A stretch of 57,689 nt of DNA from Acidobacteriota bacterium (GTDB lineage: Bacteria; Acidobacteriota; Terriglobia; Terriglobales; Acidobacteriaceae): positions 1 to 57,689 of the forward strand of contig QIAU01000150.1 of assembly GCA_003225055.1 (NCBI GenBank), in the 5' to 3' direction. Each line of letters starts with the position of its first letter. Position 1 is the stretch's first letter. This document shows, one piece after another, positions 17,223-24,685 of this stretch. Made by a program: the position numbers and the translations under genes. The notes under the pieces are model-generated. The model was not told the DNA's origin, ran no database searches, and saw only the letters and a program-made list of their open reading frames with translations.

Positions 17223-17264
17223 TGCGGAAGTGTACCTACAGAATGTACTGTATGGAACACCGGG

Positions 17265-17723
17265 TTGGGCCCGGCTAAACTACCGCCGTTCTGGGCGGTG
17301 CCTGTGACGCGAGGCAATTTCCTGCGGGTCCACGCTCCAGAGTTCGGGAGAGTGGGCGACGAAAACGCGAAGAAGCGTGTCATCCTTTGTGTCGAGGATG
17401 ATGAGACACAGGTCCAGCTGCGTAGAGAAATCCTGGAGAAAGACGGTTATGCGGTGTTAACCGCGGGCACTTCTGCCGACGCCGTAAGTCTGTTCCGCAA
17501 AAACCCTGTCTGCCTGGTTGTGGCTGATCACCTGCTACAAGGCGCGGCCGGAACCGATCTCGCTCGTCAGCTCAAGCAAATTAAGCCCGATGTGCCCGTC
17601 TTTCTCTACTCTGGAAGGTCACCCGAATCGATGCAGAACATCGACGCCTTCCTTCACAAGGGCGAACGGGTGTCCCGGTTTCTCGCCATGATCCGCAGCC
17701 TGGTTGATCGTTACTGCGCGTAG
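17265..17723 (+). CDS. Second stand-alone receiver protein
   Basis: A second receiver-only protein with VILCVEDDETQ, an aspartate in VVADHLLQG at the phospho-acceptor position, FLYSGR and a lysine in FLHKGE. The start is uncertain: ATG at 17265 gives 152 residues, while a GTG at 17352 (VGDENAKKR) gives 123 residues and starts close to the fold. It differs clearly from the first receiver, so it is not a recent duplication. Its neighbour suggests a shared phosphorelay, which is inference. Confidence 0.82.
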   Translation: MGPAKLPPFWAVPVTRGNFLRVHAPEFGRVGDENAKKRVILCVEDDETQVQLRREILEKDGYAVLTAGTSADAVSLFRKNPVCLVVADHLLQGAAGTDLARQLKQIKPDVPVFLYSGRSPESMQNIDAFLHKGERVSRFLAMIRSLVDRYCA

Positions 17724-18043
17724 AAACGCAGAACCCTCTCTGAACATGATCCCCCCAGTCGTGGCTGATAAAAAACTCTGGGCCGGGTTTTGACACCTCC
17801 TGGAAAGCAAGGGGAGAGGTCACGTCTTCCACAGCCGGCGAAAGAAAGTCTGGTTTTGGTAGTGTGCAGCGCTTTAGCGCTGCGATAAGCACTTGACTTT
17901 TTCATCAGCGGGCTTTTGGCCGCCGCCGTCAGCTTTTCAACTTTTTCCGCAGCCTGTTCCAGCCGTGCTGCCGAAGGTCCCTTGAATGTAACGTTGAGGT
18001 GCCCGTCGCTGAGTCTCCAGATTATCCATCTATGAACCCGGCT
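17724..18043. other. Gap after the second receiver gene
   Basis: No gene, repeat or regulatory site is supported here. Short minus-strand open frames overlap the receiver gene and look like shadows. Confidence 0.5.
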
Positions 18044-18346
18044 CTAGGTGCCGGTCTTGAGATCATCGAGGCGACGCTCGGCTTGACTGCTCTGGCTCTG
18101 GATGGGTCGGCGGGACTCGGCTATCTTCCGCAACGCGCTCAGCCCAAATAGCGCGTCATCCAGAGCTTCCTGTTCTTCCTGCCTGTCGCCGCCATTTTCC
18201 GTCAGCTCACGCCGCCGCTCGGTGACGGCTTTTTCGGCCACGGCTATGCGCTCTGGAAGTTGTTGGCTGTCAAATTCGAACAGCGCGGCTTCGTAAAGCT
18301 CTTTCCAGAATGCGCTGTCTGACGATCTCTCGGCGCCGGAGCCCAT
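18044..18346 (-). CDS. Small helical protein of unknown function
   Basis: I do not recognise the family. The 100-residue protein is strongly charged and probably all helical (WKELYEAALFEFDSQQLPERIAVAEKAVTERRREL, then an acidic stretch EEQEALDDALFGLSALRKIAESRR). There is no signal peptide or membrane helix. The ATG at 18346 has GAGG about 5 bases upstream. Residue composition and codon pattern look like a real gene. It lies within the regulation-rich segment. Confidence 0.65.
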   Translation of the reverse strand: MGSGAERSSDSAFWKELYEAALFEFDSQQLPERIAVAEKAVTERRRELTENGGDRQEEQEALDDALFGLSALRKIAESRRPIQSQSSQAERRLDDLKTGT

Positions 18347-18730
18347 GCCATCCTCGCTTTAACGTCCACGTTATATCTCTTAATTCAGCCCGTACAACCA
18401 ATTTATTTTCTCGTTCAATTCACCGGCTTGAATACGCCATGTCCTGCGGCAATCCGAGGGGCCCCTGAAAATCTTTCCACACTATGCGAGCAAGCGAAAT
18501 GACTGTGTACTCGCTGCCGCTTTTTTTTGAAGTCAAAGAGGGAGATTCCGGATGACATCACTGAAATGGCTAGCTTAGCTAGGCCCCGCGTGGCGGGCTC
18601 ACTGCAGCCTGCATCCTTAGGATGTCGAGCGGCCGACAGCCCGAACCCAGCCACCTGAGTTCATAGCGAACCCAGGCATCGGTAGGCGACGAAATCTCTC
18701 GGCTGAAACCTTCCAGGCGTTTGCCGGCGC
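18347..18730. other. Intergenic stretch
   Basis: Nothing certain is visible. A 79-codon minus-strand open frame (18415-18654) lacks protein-like composition and I do not support it. A run of eight T residues at about 18521-18528 is present without a clear stem. Confidence 0.45.
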
Positions 18731-18934
18731 TTACGGATGCTTGCTTCCATCCGCCACTCCGGCAGGGCTGTCAACGGGGGTTAAAAGGCTGGTTCGTCGC
18801 ATGGTACTCCAATCGTACGCGTACGCGGTCCCGCAAATCAGGCAGACTTGGTAATCGCGGCCATCCACTCCTATCCGTGGCCAACTGAACCGATGCGGGC
18901 ACAGTGCCCTCAAGACCCGCTCCAGCAAACTCAT
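18731..18934 (-). CDS. Small CxH/CxxC putative zinc-binding protein (paralogue 2)
   Basis: The 67-residue protein begins MSLLERVLRALCPHRFSWP and continues YQVCLICGTAYAYDWSTM. It shares with the protein at 15025-15261 the C-x-H, F-x-[FW]-P, VCLxCG and A-Y-D-W elements in the same order, with a shorter middle. Four Cys/His residues could bind one zinc ion. The ribosome binding site is weak (CAGGGG). Function unknown; the two copies lie about 3.7 kb apart on opposite strands. Confidence 0.68.
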   Translation of the reverse strand: MSLLERVLRALCPHRFSWPRIGVDGRDYQVCLICGTAYAYDWSTMRRTSLLTPVDSPAGVADGSKHP

Positions 18935-19197
18935 GACCGTAACCCCTGAACCTTTGCCCGACGACGGGCCATCCCGTCGGCTTCATTGATTGTAAGAAGA
19001 CGCTCTGCAGAGTAAAAATTCCAGCAAATCATGCGGTTGCTCCAAAACCCGGAGTGGCGAACGGCGCCTCGACTTCGGCGAAAGTGATCTTACTTCCGTC
19101 TTCTCATAGCGGCAACGAACCAAAGTAGGTAAACCCCACTGTCCAAATGGACCCCCTGGCTGCGTGCAAAGCCCGAGTGGGAGGGGTATATACCCTT

Positions 19198-19203
19198 TAT
19201 AAT
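19198..19203 (+). promoter_or_regulatory. Putative -10 box before the GAF-GGDEF gene
   Basis: TATAAT lies 31 bases before the chosen GTG start at 19234. No clear -35 hexamer is seen. The region 18935-19197 upstream holds no supported gene. Confidence 0.4.
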
Positions 19204-19233
19204 GCGTCAGAATTTCCCCTGAGGAGAACCCCC

Positions 19234-20706
19234 GTGTCCCAAGTCCACCCCAGTGTCCGGGAGGTGGCTGTCCTGCAGCAAGCCACCCAGATGATTCTCT
19301 CCAGCCTGGACGCTGACACTGTCCTCCACCACATGTTGCTGGTTGTGCGCAACTATTTCGGCGCCTCGCGGAGCGCGATCTATCTGGTGGAAAACGAGGA
19401 ACTTTACTGCCGCGCCCAGAGCGGCGATGACCACCCCGGGCGGCGCCTGCCGATTGGCAAAGAATCCCTGCCCGGCTGGGTCGCGTTCACCCGCGCCCCC
19501 CGCTATGTCCCCGACGTCAGCAAGGAAACCCGCCACCGCATTGAAGACCCGGCCGCCAGAAGTGTGCTGGCGCTTCCTCTCCTCGTCCGACAGCACGTAT
19601 TGGGCGTGCTGGAAATCAGCAGTGAGCAGGTGGACCCCTTCGGTCCCGACGCGATCGGTCTGTTGTCGGTTTTTGCCGGGCAGGCCTCCATCGCCCTCGA
19701 GAACGCCCGCCTCTACTCCGGAAACCTGCGTCGTATCCGGCAAATTGAAATTATCAATCTGATTGCGCGCTCCGCCGCTGCCGCCCAGGACACGCGGCAG
19801 TTCTTCAGCCTGTTGCTGGACCTGATTTCCGATACCTTCGAGGGCACCATGATCGCTATCGTGCTCACGCCGGCCGACGCTCATCTCTCGATTGCCGCTT
19901 CGTCGGCCTCCCCCGAAGTGCGGATTGAACACTTCGTGGCGTCGCGCCAAACAGGATTGTTGGCGGAAGCTTTTTCCCAGCGCTCCCTAGCCGTCGCTAA
20001 CGACCTCGCTGCTCGCACCAATTGGCCCGCCTGCTTCCCGGATTCGGGATCGGAGCTGTGCGCCCCGCTGATCTCGCTGGGCGAAGTGATGGGCGCCCTG
20101 GTCCTGGGACACCAAAAGGCAAATTTCTTCAGCCACGACGATCGCACCATCGCCCAGGCTGCCGCTGATGTCTGCGCCACCGCTGCCCGCAACGTGCAGC
20201 TCTCCGAAGAGCTGCGCCGCGTCGCTAGCCTCGATTCCCTCACCGGTCTTTACAATCAGCGCTATTTTCACATTGCGCTGGCGCAGGAAATCTCACGCGC
20301 GCGCCGTCACAAAAAAGAGTTTGGCCTGATCATGCTCGACCTCCGCAGCTTTCGCGAGATCAACGCCAGCCTTGGTGTCGATGCCGGAGACGTGCTACTG
20401 CGGCGGGTGGCTACCCGGCTGCAATCTATGCTTCGCAATAACGACGTGATGGGTCGCTATCTTGGAGACCGCTTCGCCCTGTTGTTGCCGGAAGTGAATG
20501 CCGCTGGCGTTACCGTGGTCGTCGGGAAACTTGAGCAGGCATTGCACGGAATTGAAGTACCCTTCCCGCAAGCGCCGCGCCCGCTTTCCGCAACGTGGGC
20601 TACCGCTCAATTCCCTGCCGATTCGGAATCCGAACTGGGATTGATGAAGCTTCTCCTCGGCCGCCTGGAGACAACGAGAAAGCAACCCTCGGGTGCAAAA
20701 GCTTAG
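19234..20706 (+). CDS. GAF domain protein with degenerate GGDEF domain
   Basis: The 490-residue protein has an N-terminal GAF domain (about 15-170), a second GAF-like segment (about 185-330) and a C-terminal GGDEF-type domain (about 335-480; SLTGLYNQRYFHIALAQEISRA, IMLDLRSFREIN). GGDEF domains make cyclic di-GMP, but here the signature reads LGDRF (residues 410-414): the first Gly and the metal-binding Glu are replaced. The fold seems kept, the activity probably lost. I chose the GTG at 19234 because GAGGAG lies 7 bases upstream and a -10 box precedes it; an ATG at 19147 would start upstream of that box. It may be a GTP/c-di-GMP-binding or GAF-sensing regulator. Confidence 0.85.
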   Translation: MSQVHPSVREVAVLQQATQMILSSLDADTVLHHMLLVVRNYFGASRSAIYLVENEELYCRAQSGDDHPGRRLPIGKESLPGWVAFTRAPRYVPDVSKETRHRIEDPAARSVLALPLLVRQHVLGVLEISSEQVDPFGPDAIGLLSVFAGQASIALENARLYSGNLRRIRQIEIINLIARSAAAAQDTRQFFSLLLDLISDTFEGTMIAIVLTPADAHLSIAASSASPEVRIEHFVASRQTGLLAEAFSQRSLAVANDLAARTNWPACFPDSGSELCAPLISLGEVMGALVLGHQKANFFSHDDRTIAQAAADVCATAARNVQLSEELRRVASLDSLTGLYNQRYFHIALAQEISRARRHKKEFGLIMLDLRSFREINASLGVDAGDVLLRRVATRLQSMLRNNDVMGRYLGDRFALLLPEVNAAGVTVVVGKLEQALHGIEVPFPQAPRPLSATWATAQFPADSESELGLMKLLLGRLETTRKQPSGAKA

Positions 20707-20888
20707 ACCGAGCAGATTTGAGGTTGGTCTGGGAGGGCGCGGCCTTCCTGGCGCCGCATTAACATCTCATGTCGTCATTGGCACGGGACGCCAGTCCGCG
20801 AAGCATCTGGCGCGCACAACTAGCGCACTCCTCGACGCTACCGCCAAAACCGGCGGCCGCAGTCGCCGGTCAATTAAATTCGTTTGGC

Positions 20889-22004
20889 TTACTGGTCCTG
20901 CGCGTCGGGTCTGCGCTTCAGAGTCGGGCGATCATCGTCGTTCTTCGTGTCTTTGCCGCTCTTGTCGGGGGAGGACGTCCGCCGCAGGCTGGGCTTGTTC
21001 CCTTCTTTCTGGTCGACAACTTTGCGGCGGTTCTCGATAACCGCCAGCCGCGCCTTCACGTCATCGAACTCGGAGGTAGTCACAACATACTGCGGCCGCG
21101 CCGGCAGGATGCGGGAGATCTCTTCCTGCGACTTCGCGATGCGATCCGGGGTCTGTGGGTGAGTGGCAAAAGCCTTGGCTAACGTTCCCGGCTTCTTCTT
21201 CTCCTGCGCCTGGATCTTCTCGAAGAAGGCGATAAACGCATTCGGGTCGTACCCGGTCTTGTACATGTACTGCAAGCCGAGATAATCGGCCTCCGCCTCA
21301 AAGTTGCGCGAGAAGTGCAGGAACGTCATCGGCAGGGCCAAGCCCGCGGCTTGGTACGCGGCATAACCGATTCCGCCGCCGACAAAGATCAGAGGAATCG
21401 TCCCCAGGTTTGCCCAATTCCCACGGGTCATCTGCCGCGTAGCATGACGCGCTGCCACGTGAGCAATCTCATGGGCCATCACACCCGCTAACTCGGCCTC
21501 TTCATCGGCGGCCAGGATCAGGCCCGAGTTGACATAGAAGAAGCCGCCCGGCAGAGCGAAGGCATTGACGTCATCCGAGTCGATGACCTTGATCGTGAAC
21601 GGCACCTGCGCGTCGGAGTTGCGCACCAGGTTCTGTCCAATCCGGTTCACATATTCATTGACCACCGGATCCTGGACCAGCTTGGAACTGGCTTCCACCT
21701 GCTGGGCATACTGCTTGCCCATGCGAATTTCGCCTTCGATGGAGTACCAGTTGCCCAAACCCCGGCCGCCCATCTTGCGGTTGCCAATGGCATCCACGTC
21801 GCTCTTGCCACCGTCGTGCTTGACCTTGCTGTTGTCGGGCTGCGGTACCGGCTGGGGCTCAGTCTGAGTCGCATTGGAAGTTGCGTTCGGGTTCTCGGCC
21901 TGCGAATCCTGTTTCTGGTTCTCTGAATCCTGCGCCAACGCCGAAGGCACCCAATAGGTAGCCATCATCAGCGCCAATACCCAGGCAATGCGTTGAAACT
22001 TCAT
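20889..22004 (-). CDS. M48 family metalloprotease
   Basis: The 371-residue protein has a secretion signal (about 1-24, ending SALAQ) and a low-complexity Gln/Asn/Pro segment (25-60). Its zinc-protease domain has HEIAH at residues 178-182 and the third ligand Glu in NFEAEADYLG. The order VNAFALPGGFFYVNSGLI before HEIAH is typical of the BepA/LoiP type, periplasmic proteases that act in outer-membrane protein quality control. I start at the ATG at 22004; the longer frame to 22166 overlaps the YceI gene and lacks a signal peptide at its start. The C-terminal tail is polar and charged. Confidence 0.93.
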   Translation of the reverse strand: MKFQRIAWVLALMMATYWVPSALAQDSENQKQDSQAENPNATSNATQTEPQPVPQPDNSKVKHDGGKSDVDAIGNRKMGGRGLGNWYSIEGEIRMGKQYAQQVEASSKLVQDPVVNEYVNRIGQNLVRNSDAQVPFTIKVIDSDDVNAFALPGGFFYVNSGLILAADEEAELAGVMAHEIAHVAARHATRQMTRGNWANLGTIPLIFVGGGIGYAAYQAAGLALPMTFLHFSRNFEAEADYLGLQYMYKTGYDPNAFIAFFEKIQAQEKKKPGTLAKAFATHPQTPDRIAKSQEEISRILPARPQYVVTTSEFDDVKARLAVIENRRKVVDQKEGNKPSLRRTSSPDKSGKDTKNDDDRPTLKRRPDAQDQ

Positions 22005-22162
22005 AAAGACTCTCCGATCAGTCCCCAAGCCGACTTCTGTTTCATTATACCCGCTGGAGCACACCACCCCTCTACCTACTTCGACGCAAGATGCCTCTGG
22101 AAAGTTATCCCGAGGTTGGTTGCGCGATCGGTACGTCATTCGGGACAGCGCAGGATGGCTAC

Positions 22163-22735
22163 TCACTTACCGCGAATGTCAAATTCGACTCGGACCTCGT
22201 TCTTGACCTTAACTGTGCCCCCCGCAGCCGCTACAGGAGTAATGCCGAAGTCCTTTTGTTTCAACTGCGCCCAGCCGCGGTATCGTCCACCCTGCCCTTC
22301 CACCTGGACTCTAACCGACTGGGTCTGGCCATGAAGCGTCAGGCCGCCCTCAATCGCCCATTTGCCGTCGCCTAGGCGTTCCGCATGGCTCGACCGAAAG
22401 ACGATTTCTGGAAACTTCTGGCTGTCAAGCACCCGGGGACCCAGCATCGTCTCCTGAATCTCGGCGCGGTCTTTGTCGGAAACATCCTGGTCCAGGGCTC
22501 GAAGTTGACGGGCATCCACAACGAGTTCCACGGCTGGCTTCTCCTCATCGAAGCTGCCCGCGGCGATGGGCGCCGCAATCTCGTGATTGTGCCCAAAAGC
22601 GGAGAAAACTCCCGCCTTGTAGACTCGGACCGTCATGCGGGACTTGTCGGTATCGATAGCCTTCTGAGACGCGGCAAGGGACAGCGCACAGGTACCAAGG
22701 AACCAAACTGCAATCAGGAATAAAGTCTTGCGCAT
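22163..22735 (-). CDS. YceI family periplasmic lipid-binding-like protein
   Basis: The 190-residue protein has a signal peptide (about 1-21) followed by a YceI-type lipocalin-like barrel: IDTDKSRMTVRVYKAGVFSAFGHNHEI, VVDARQLRALD, RAEIQETMLGPRVLDSQKFPEIVFRS, GGLTLHGQTQSV. YceI proteins bind isoprenoid-type lipids in the periplasm. It lies just upstream of the M48 protease gene in the same direction (158 bases between the stop and that start), so co-transcription is possible. Confidence 0.92.
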   Translation of the reverse strand: MRKTLFLIAVWFLGTCALSLAASQKAIDTDKSRMTVRVYKAGVFSAFGHNHEIAAPIAAGSFDEEKPAVELVVDARQLRALDQDVSDKDRAEIQETMLGPRVLDSQKFPEIVFRSSHAERLGDGKWAIEGGLTLHGQTQSVRVQVEGQGGRYRGWAQLKQKDFGITPVAAAGGTVKVKNEVRVEFDIRGK

Positions 22736-23156
22736 AGTTTGAGCACCCCATCCCAGGTGGTCACTCTGAGAGTGTACCCTTTCGTTTCCTGGCAGGCCGC
22801 GATGCCGAAGCCAAGCAGCCTACGGCGGAAAAATCGCTTAAATCAAAAAAGTCACAAACTCTGAGCGAGGCGTCAGCTTCGCGAAGGATCTGGCGTCGAC
22901 AACCAAACCCCTGGTGAGATCCAGAAAACCCTGCCTGCGCATGTCGTCATTCTGAGCGGACGTTCAGTCAAGGAAGAATCTCGCGTTCGCGTGCCGAACC
23001 AAGAGCCTCCCTTCGTGAGATGCAGGAGATGCAGAGCCCACCTTGCCAGCTCGGATTGGCGGTCGTAATATGAACGACTCGTCCAACCAGCACAGCTTTT
23101 TCGGATGAAGCCTGACCACGCGGCATCGTGTACCGACTTGGCAAGGCATCATCGCC
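22736..23156. other. Repeat-bearing gap before the IS remnant
   Basis: It contains two CTGAGCG...GAAG-type repeat copies (about 22861-22892 and 22941-22985). No gene is supported; minus-strand open frames around 22964-23183 have no family resemblance. The 5' part of the truncated PLP gene is not found here. Confidence 0.5.
22861..22985. repeat. Two copies of a CTGAGCG/GAAG dispersed repeat
   Basis: CTGAGCGAGGCG...GCGAAGGATCT (22861-22890) and TTCTGAGCGGACG...AAGGAAGAATCT (22951-22981) have the form of a short intergenic repeat common in acidobacterial and other soil genomes. A third relative, GATGAGCGGAGTCGAAGGACC, lies at 53780-53800. Confidence 0.5.
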
Positions 23157-23266
23157 GTGGAGGATTTGAACATCCAACCTCAACGTTGTCTATTCAAGCA
23201 AGTACCATTGCGTGTGGACGCCCTCGCGCCGCTCTTTGAGAGCATTGCACGGAGAAAGATACCCAG
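23157..23266 (+). pseudogene. Remnant of an IS200-type transposase (TnpA) gene
   Basis: Positions 23188-23210 match exactly the transposase start of the intact element at 57662-57684. In the correct frame the remnant reads SNLNVVYSSKYHCVWTP after a TGA stop at 23167-23169, where the intact copy has a tyrosine codon (KSNHNVVYSSKYHCV). Similarity fades after about 23215. No catalytic part or terminal hairpin is left. It abuts the 5' end of the PLP enzyme gene, which lacks its N-terminus. Confidence 0.75.
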
Positions 23267-24459
23267 GTGCGGCAGAACTTCGGCGCAAGCAGCGCCACCT
23301 TTCCCGATGCACGAAGCGGTCGAAAGTGGTACGCCTGCTTTTCCTGCCTCCTGGATAGCGCCCCCCCGGCGCCGGTGTTGAAGGCCATTTTCGATGGCTA
23401 CAATGACAGCGAACCAATGGCGCAGCAGGACCCTGAAGATTATCCCATCTGGGGCTATGCGCCCTGGAACCAGTTCCGCGACCCGCTCGCTGCTTTTGTC
23501 GGATGCACGCGCGACGAGATCGCGCTCGTGCGCAACGCGACGGAAGCTAACAGCTATATTGCCAACGGCGTGGATCTGAAGCCCGGCGACGAGGTGCTCA
23601 TGACCGACCAGGAGCATCCCGGCGGCGAGCAGCCCTGGCAACTGAAGGCCAAGCGTTACGGCATCGCGGTGAAGAAAATCACCTTGCCCAAGCCGGTTCA
23701 AAACACGGCCCAGGTCTTGAATCTGTTCAGCGACGCCATCACCCCGCGCACGCGCGTAATCTTCTTCAGCCATATCACCACGGTCACCGGCGTTGTGTTG
23801 CCGGCAAAAGAACTATGCGGCCTGGCGCGCTCCAAAGGAATTCTGTCGGCAGTAGACGGCGCGCATGTCCCCGGCATGATGAAGCTGAATCTGCACGATC
23901 TGGGCTGCGACATGTACTCTTCCAGCCCCCACAAGTGGCTGCAATCGACCAAAGGCTCTGGGTTCCTCTATGTGCGGGATGAAGTCATCGACCGCCTGTG
24001 GAACACAATCGCGACCGAAGGCTGGAATGAACCCAAATTGCGTGCCGAACGCTTCCAACGGATCGGCAGTTCCAATATCCCCGCCCTCTGGGGACTGCGT
24101 GCGTCCCTTGAATTTGCCAACCAGATCGGCATGGATCGCATCGAGAAGCGGCACTGCCAGCAGGCTGACTATATCCACGGCGAAATGGTGAAGCGGCATG
24201 CTGAGTCCTGGACCTCTCCCGATCCCGCTTTGCGCTGCGCGATTGCGACGGTGAACGTTCCGCCCATTCATATCGGGGAATTAGAAAAGTGGATGTGGAC
24301 GAAACACAAGATCCGCATTCGTGGAGGTGAGCCTTACAAGATCCGGCTGTCCACGCCGTATTACCTGCGGCGGGCGGATATGGACCGCTTTCTGGAAAAA
24401 TTTGACGAGTACAGGAAAGAAAAGAAAAGAAAAGAAAAGAAAAGAAAATCAACGCCTGA
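23267..24459 (+). pseudogene. 5'-truncated aminotransferase class V (PLP) gene next to the IS remnant
   Basis: The open frame from 23267 becomes aminotransferase-like only from about 23345 (PPAPVLKAIFDGYND). It then has the class V fold: NATEANSYIANG, DQEHPGGEQPW, IFFSHITTVTGVVLP, AVDGAHVPGMMKLNL and the PLP lysine in SSSPHKWLQSTKGSGFL. It resembles isopenicillin-N-epimerase-like enzymes. The first 30-80 residues expected for the family, and any signal, are missing, and the sequence just upstream is transposase remnant. At the 3' end a 5-base repeat (24416-24448) puts the frame out of phase with nearby stops; it would run to 24835, antisense across the inositol-phosphate synthase gene. I end the feature at the stop used if one repeat unit were lost. 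Probably inactive, but the catalytic core is intact. Confidence 0.6.
24416..24448. repeat. AAAAG pentanucleotide microsatellite inside the PLP gene's 3' end
   Basis: Five full AAAAG units with flanking partial units (AAAG before, AAAA after) encode the Lys/Arg/Glu tail EKKRKEKKRK. Because the unit is 5 bases, each unit gained or lost changes the reading frame: minus one unit gives a stop at 24457-24459, plus one unit a stop at 24471-24473. Confidence 0.9.
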
Positions 24460-24685
24460 TGCGGGCATGGTGATTTGTGGACAGAAAGACACGGTGACCG
24501 GTGCATCTGGGCGATTGCAGCCGCCCAGCGGCGTCATAGGAAAGCCCGGCACGGAGGTGGGCCGGGAGAGTGCGATCAACAGTGTACCGCTGCCCGCGCG
24601 TCAGCGCGGGGTTCGCTACCCTAACATGTGGCAAGCCTGTAGGGACGGCACCAAAGCGCGAACCAGACTGTCCGCGCCACACAGT

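Noticed and set aside
18415-18654. 79-codon minus-strand open frame
   Set aside because: Composition is not protein-like, no ribosome binding site, and no family resemblance.
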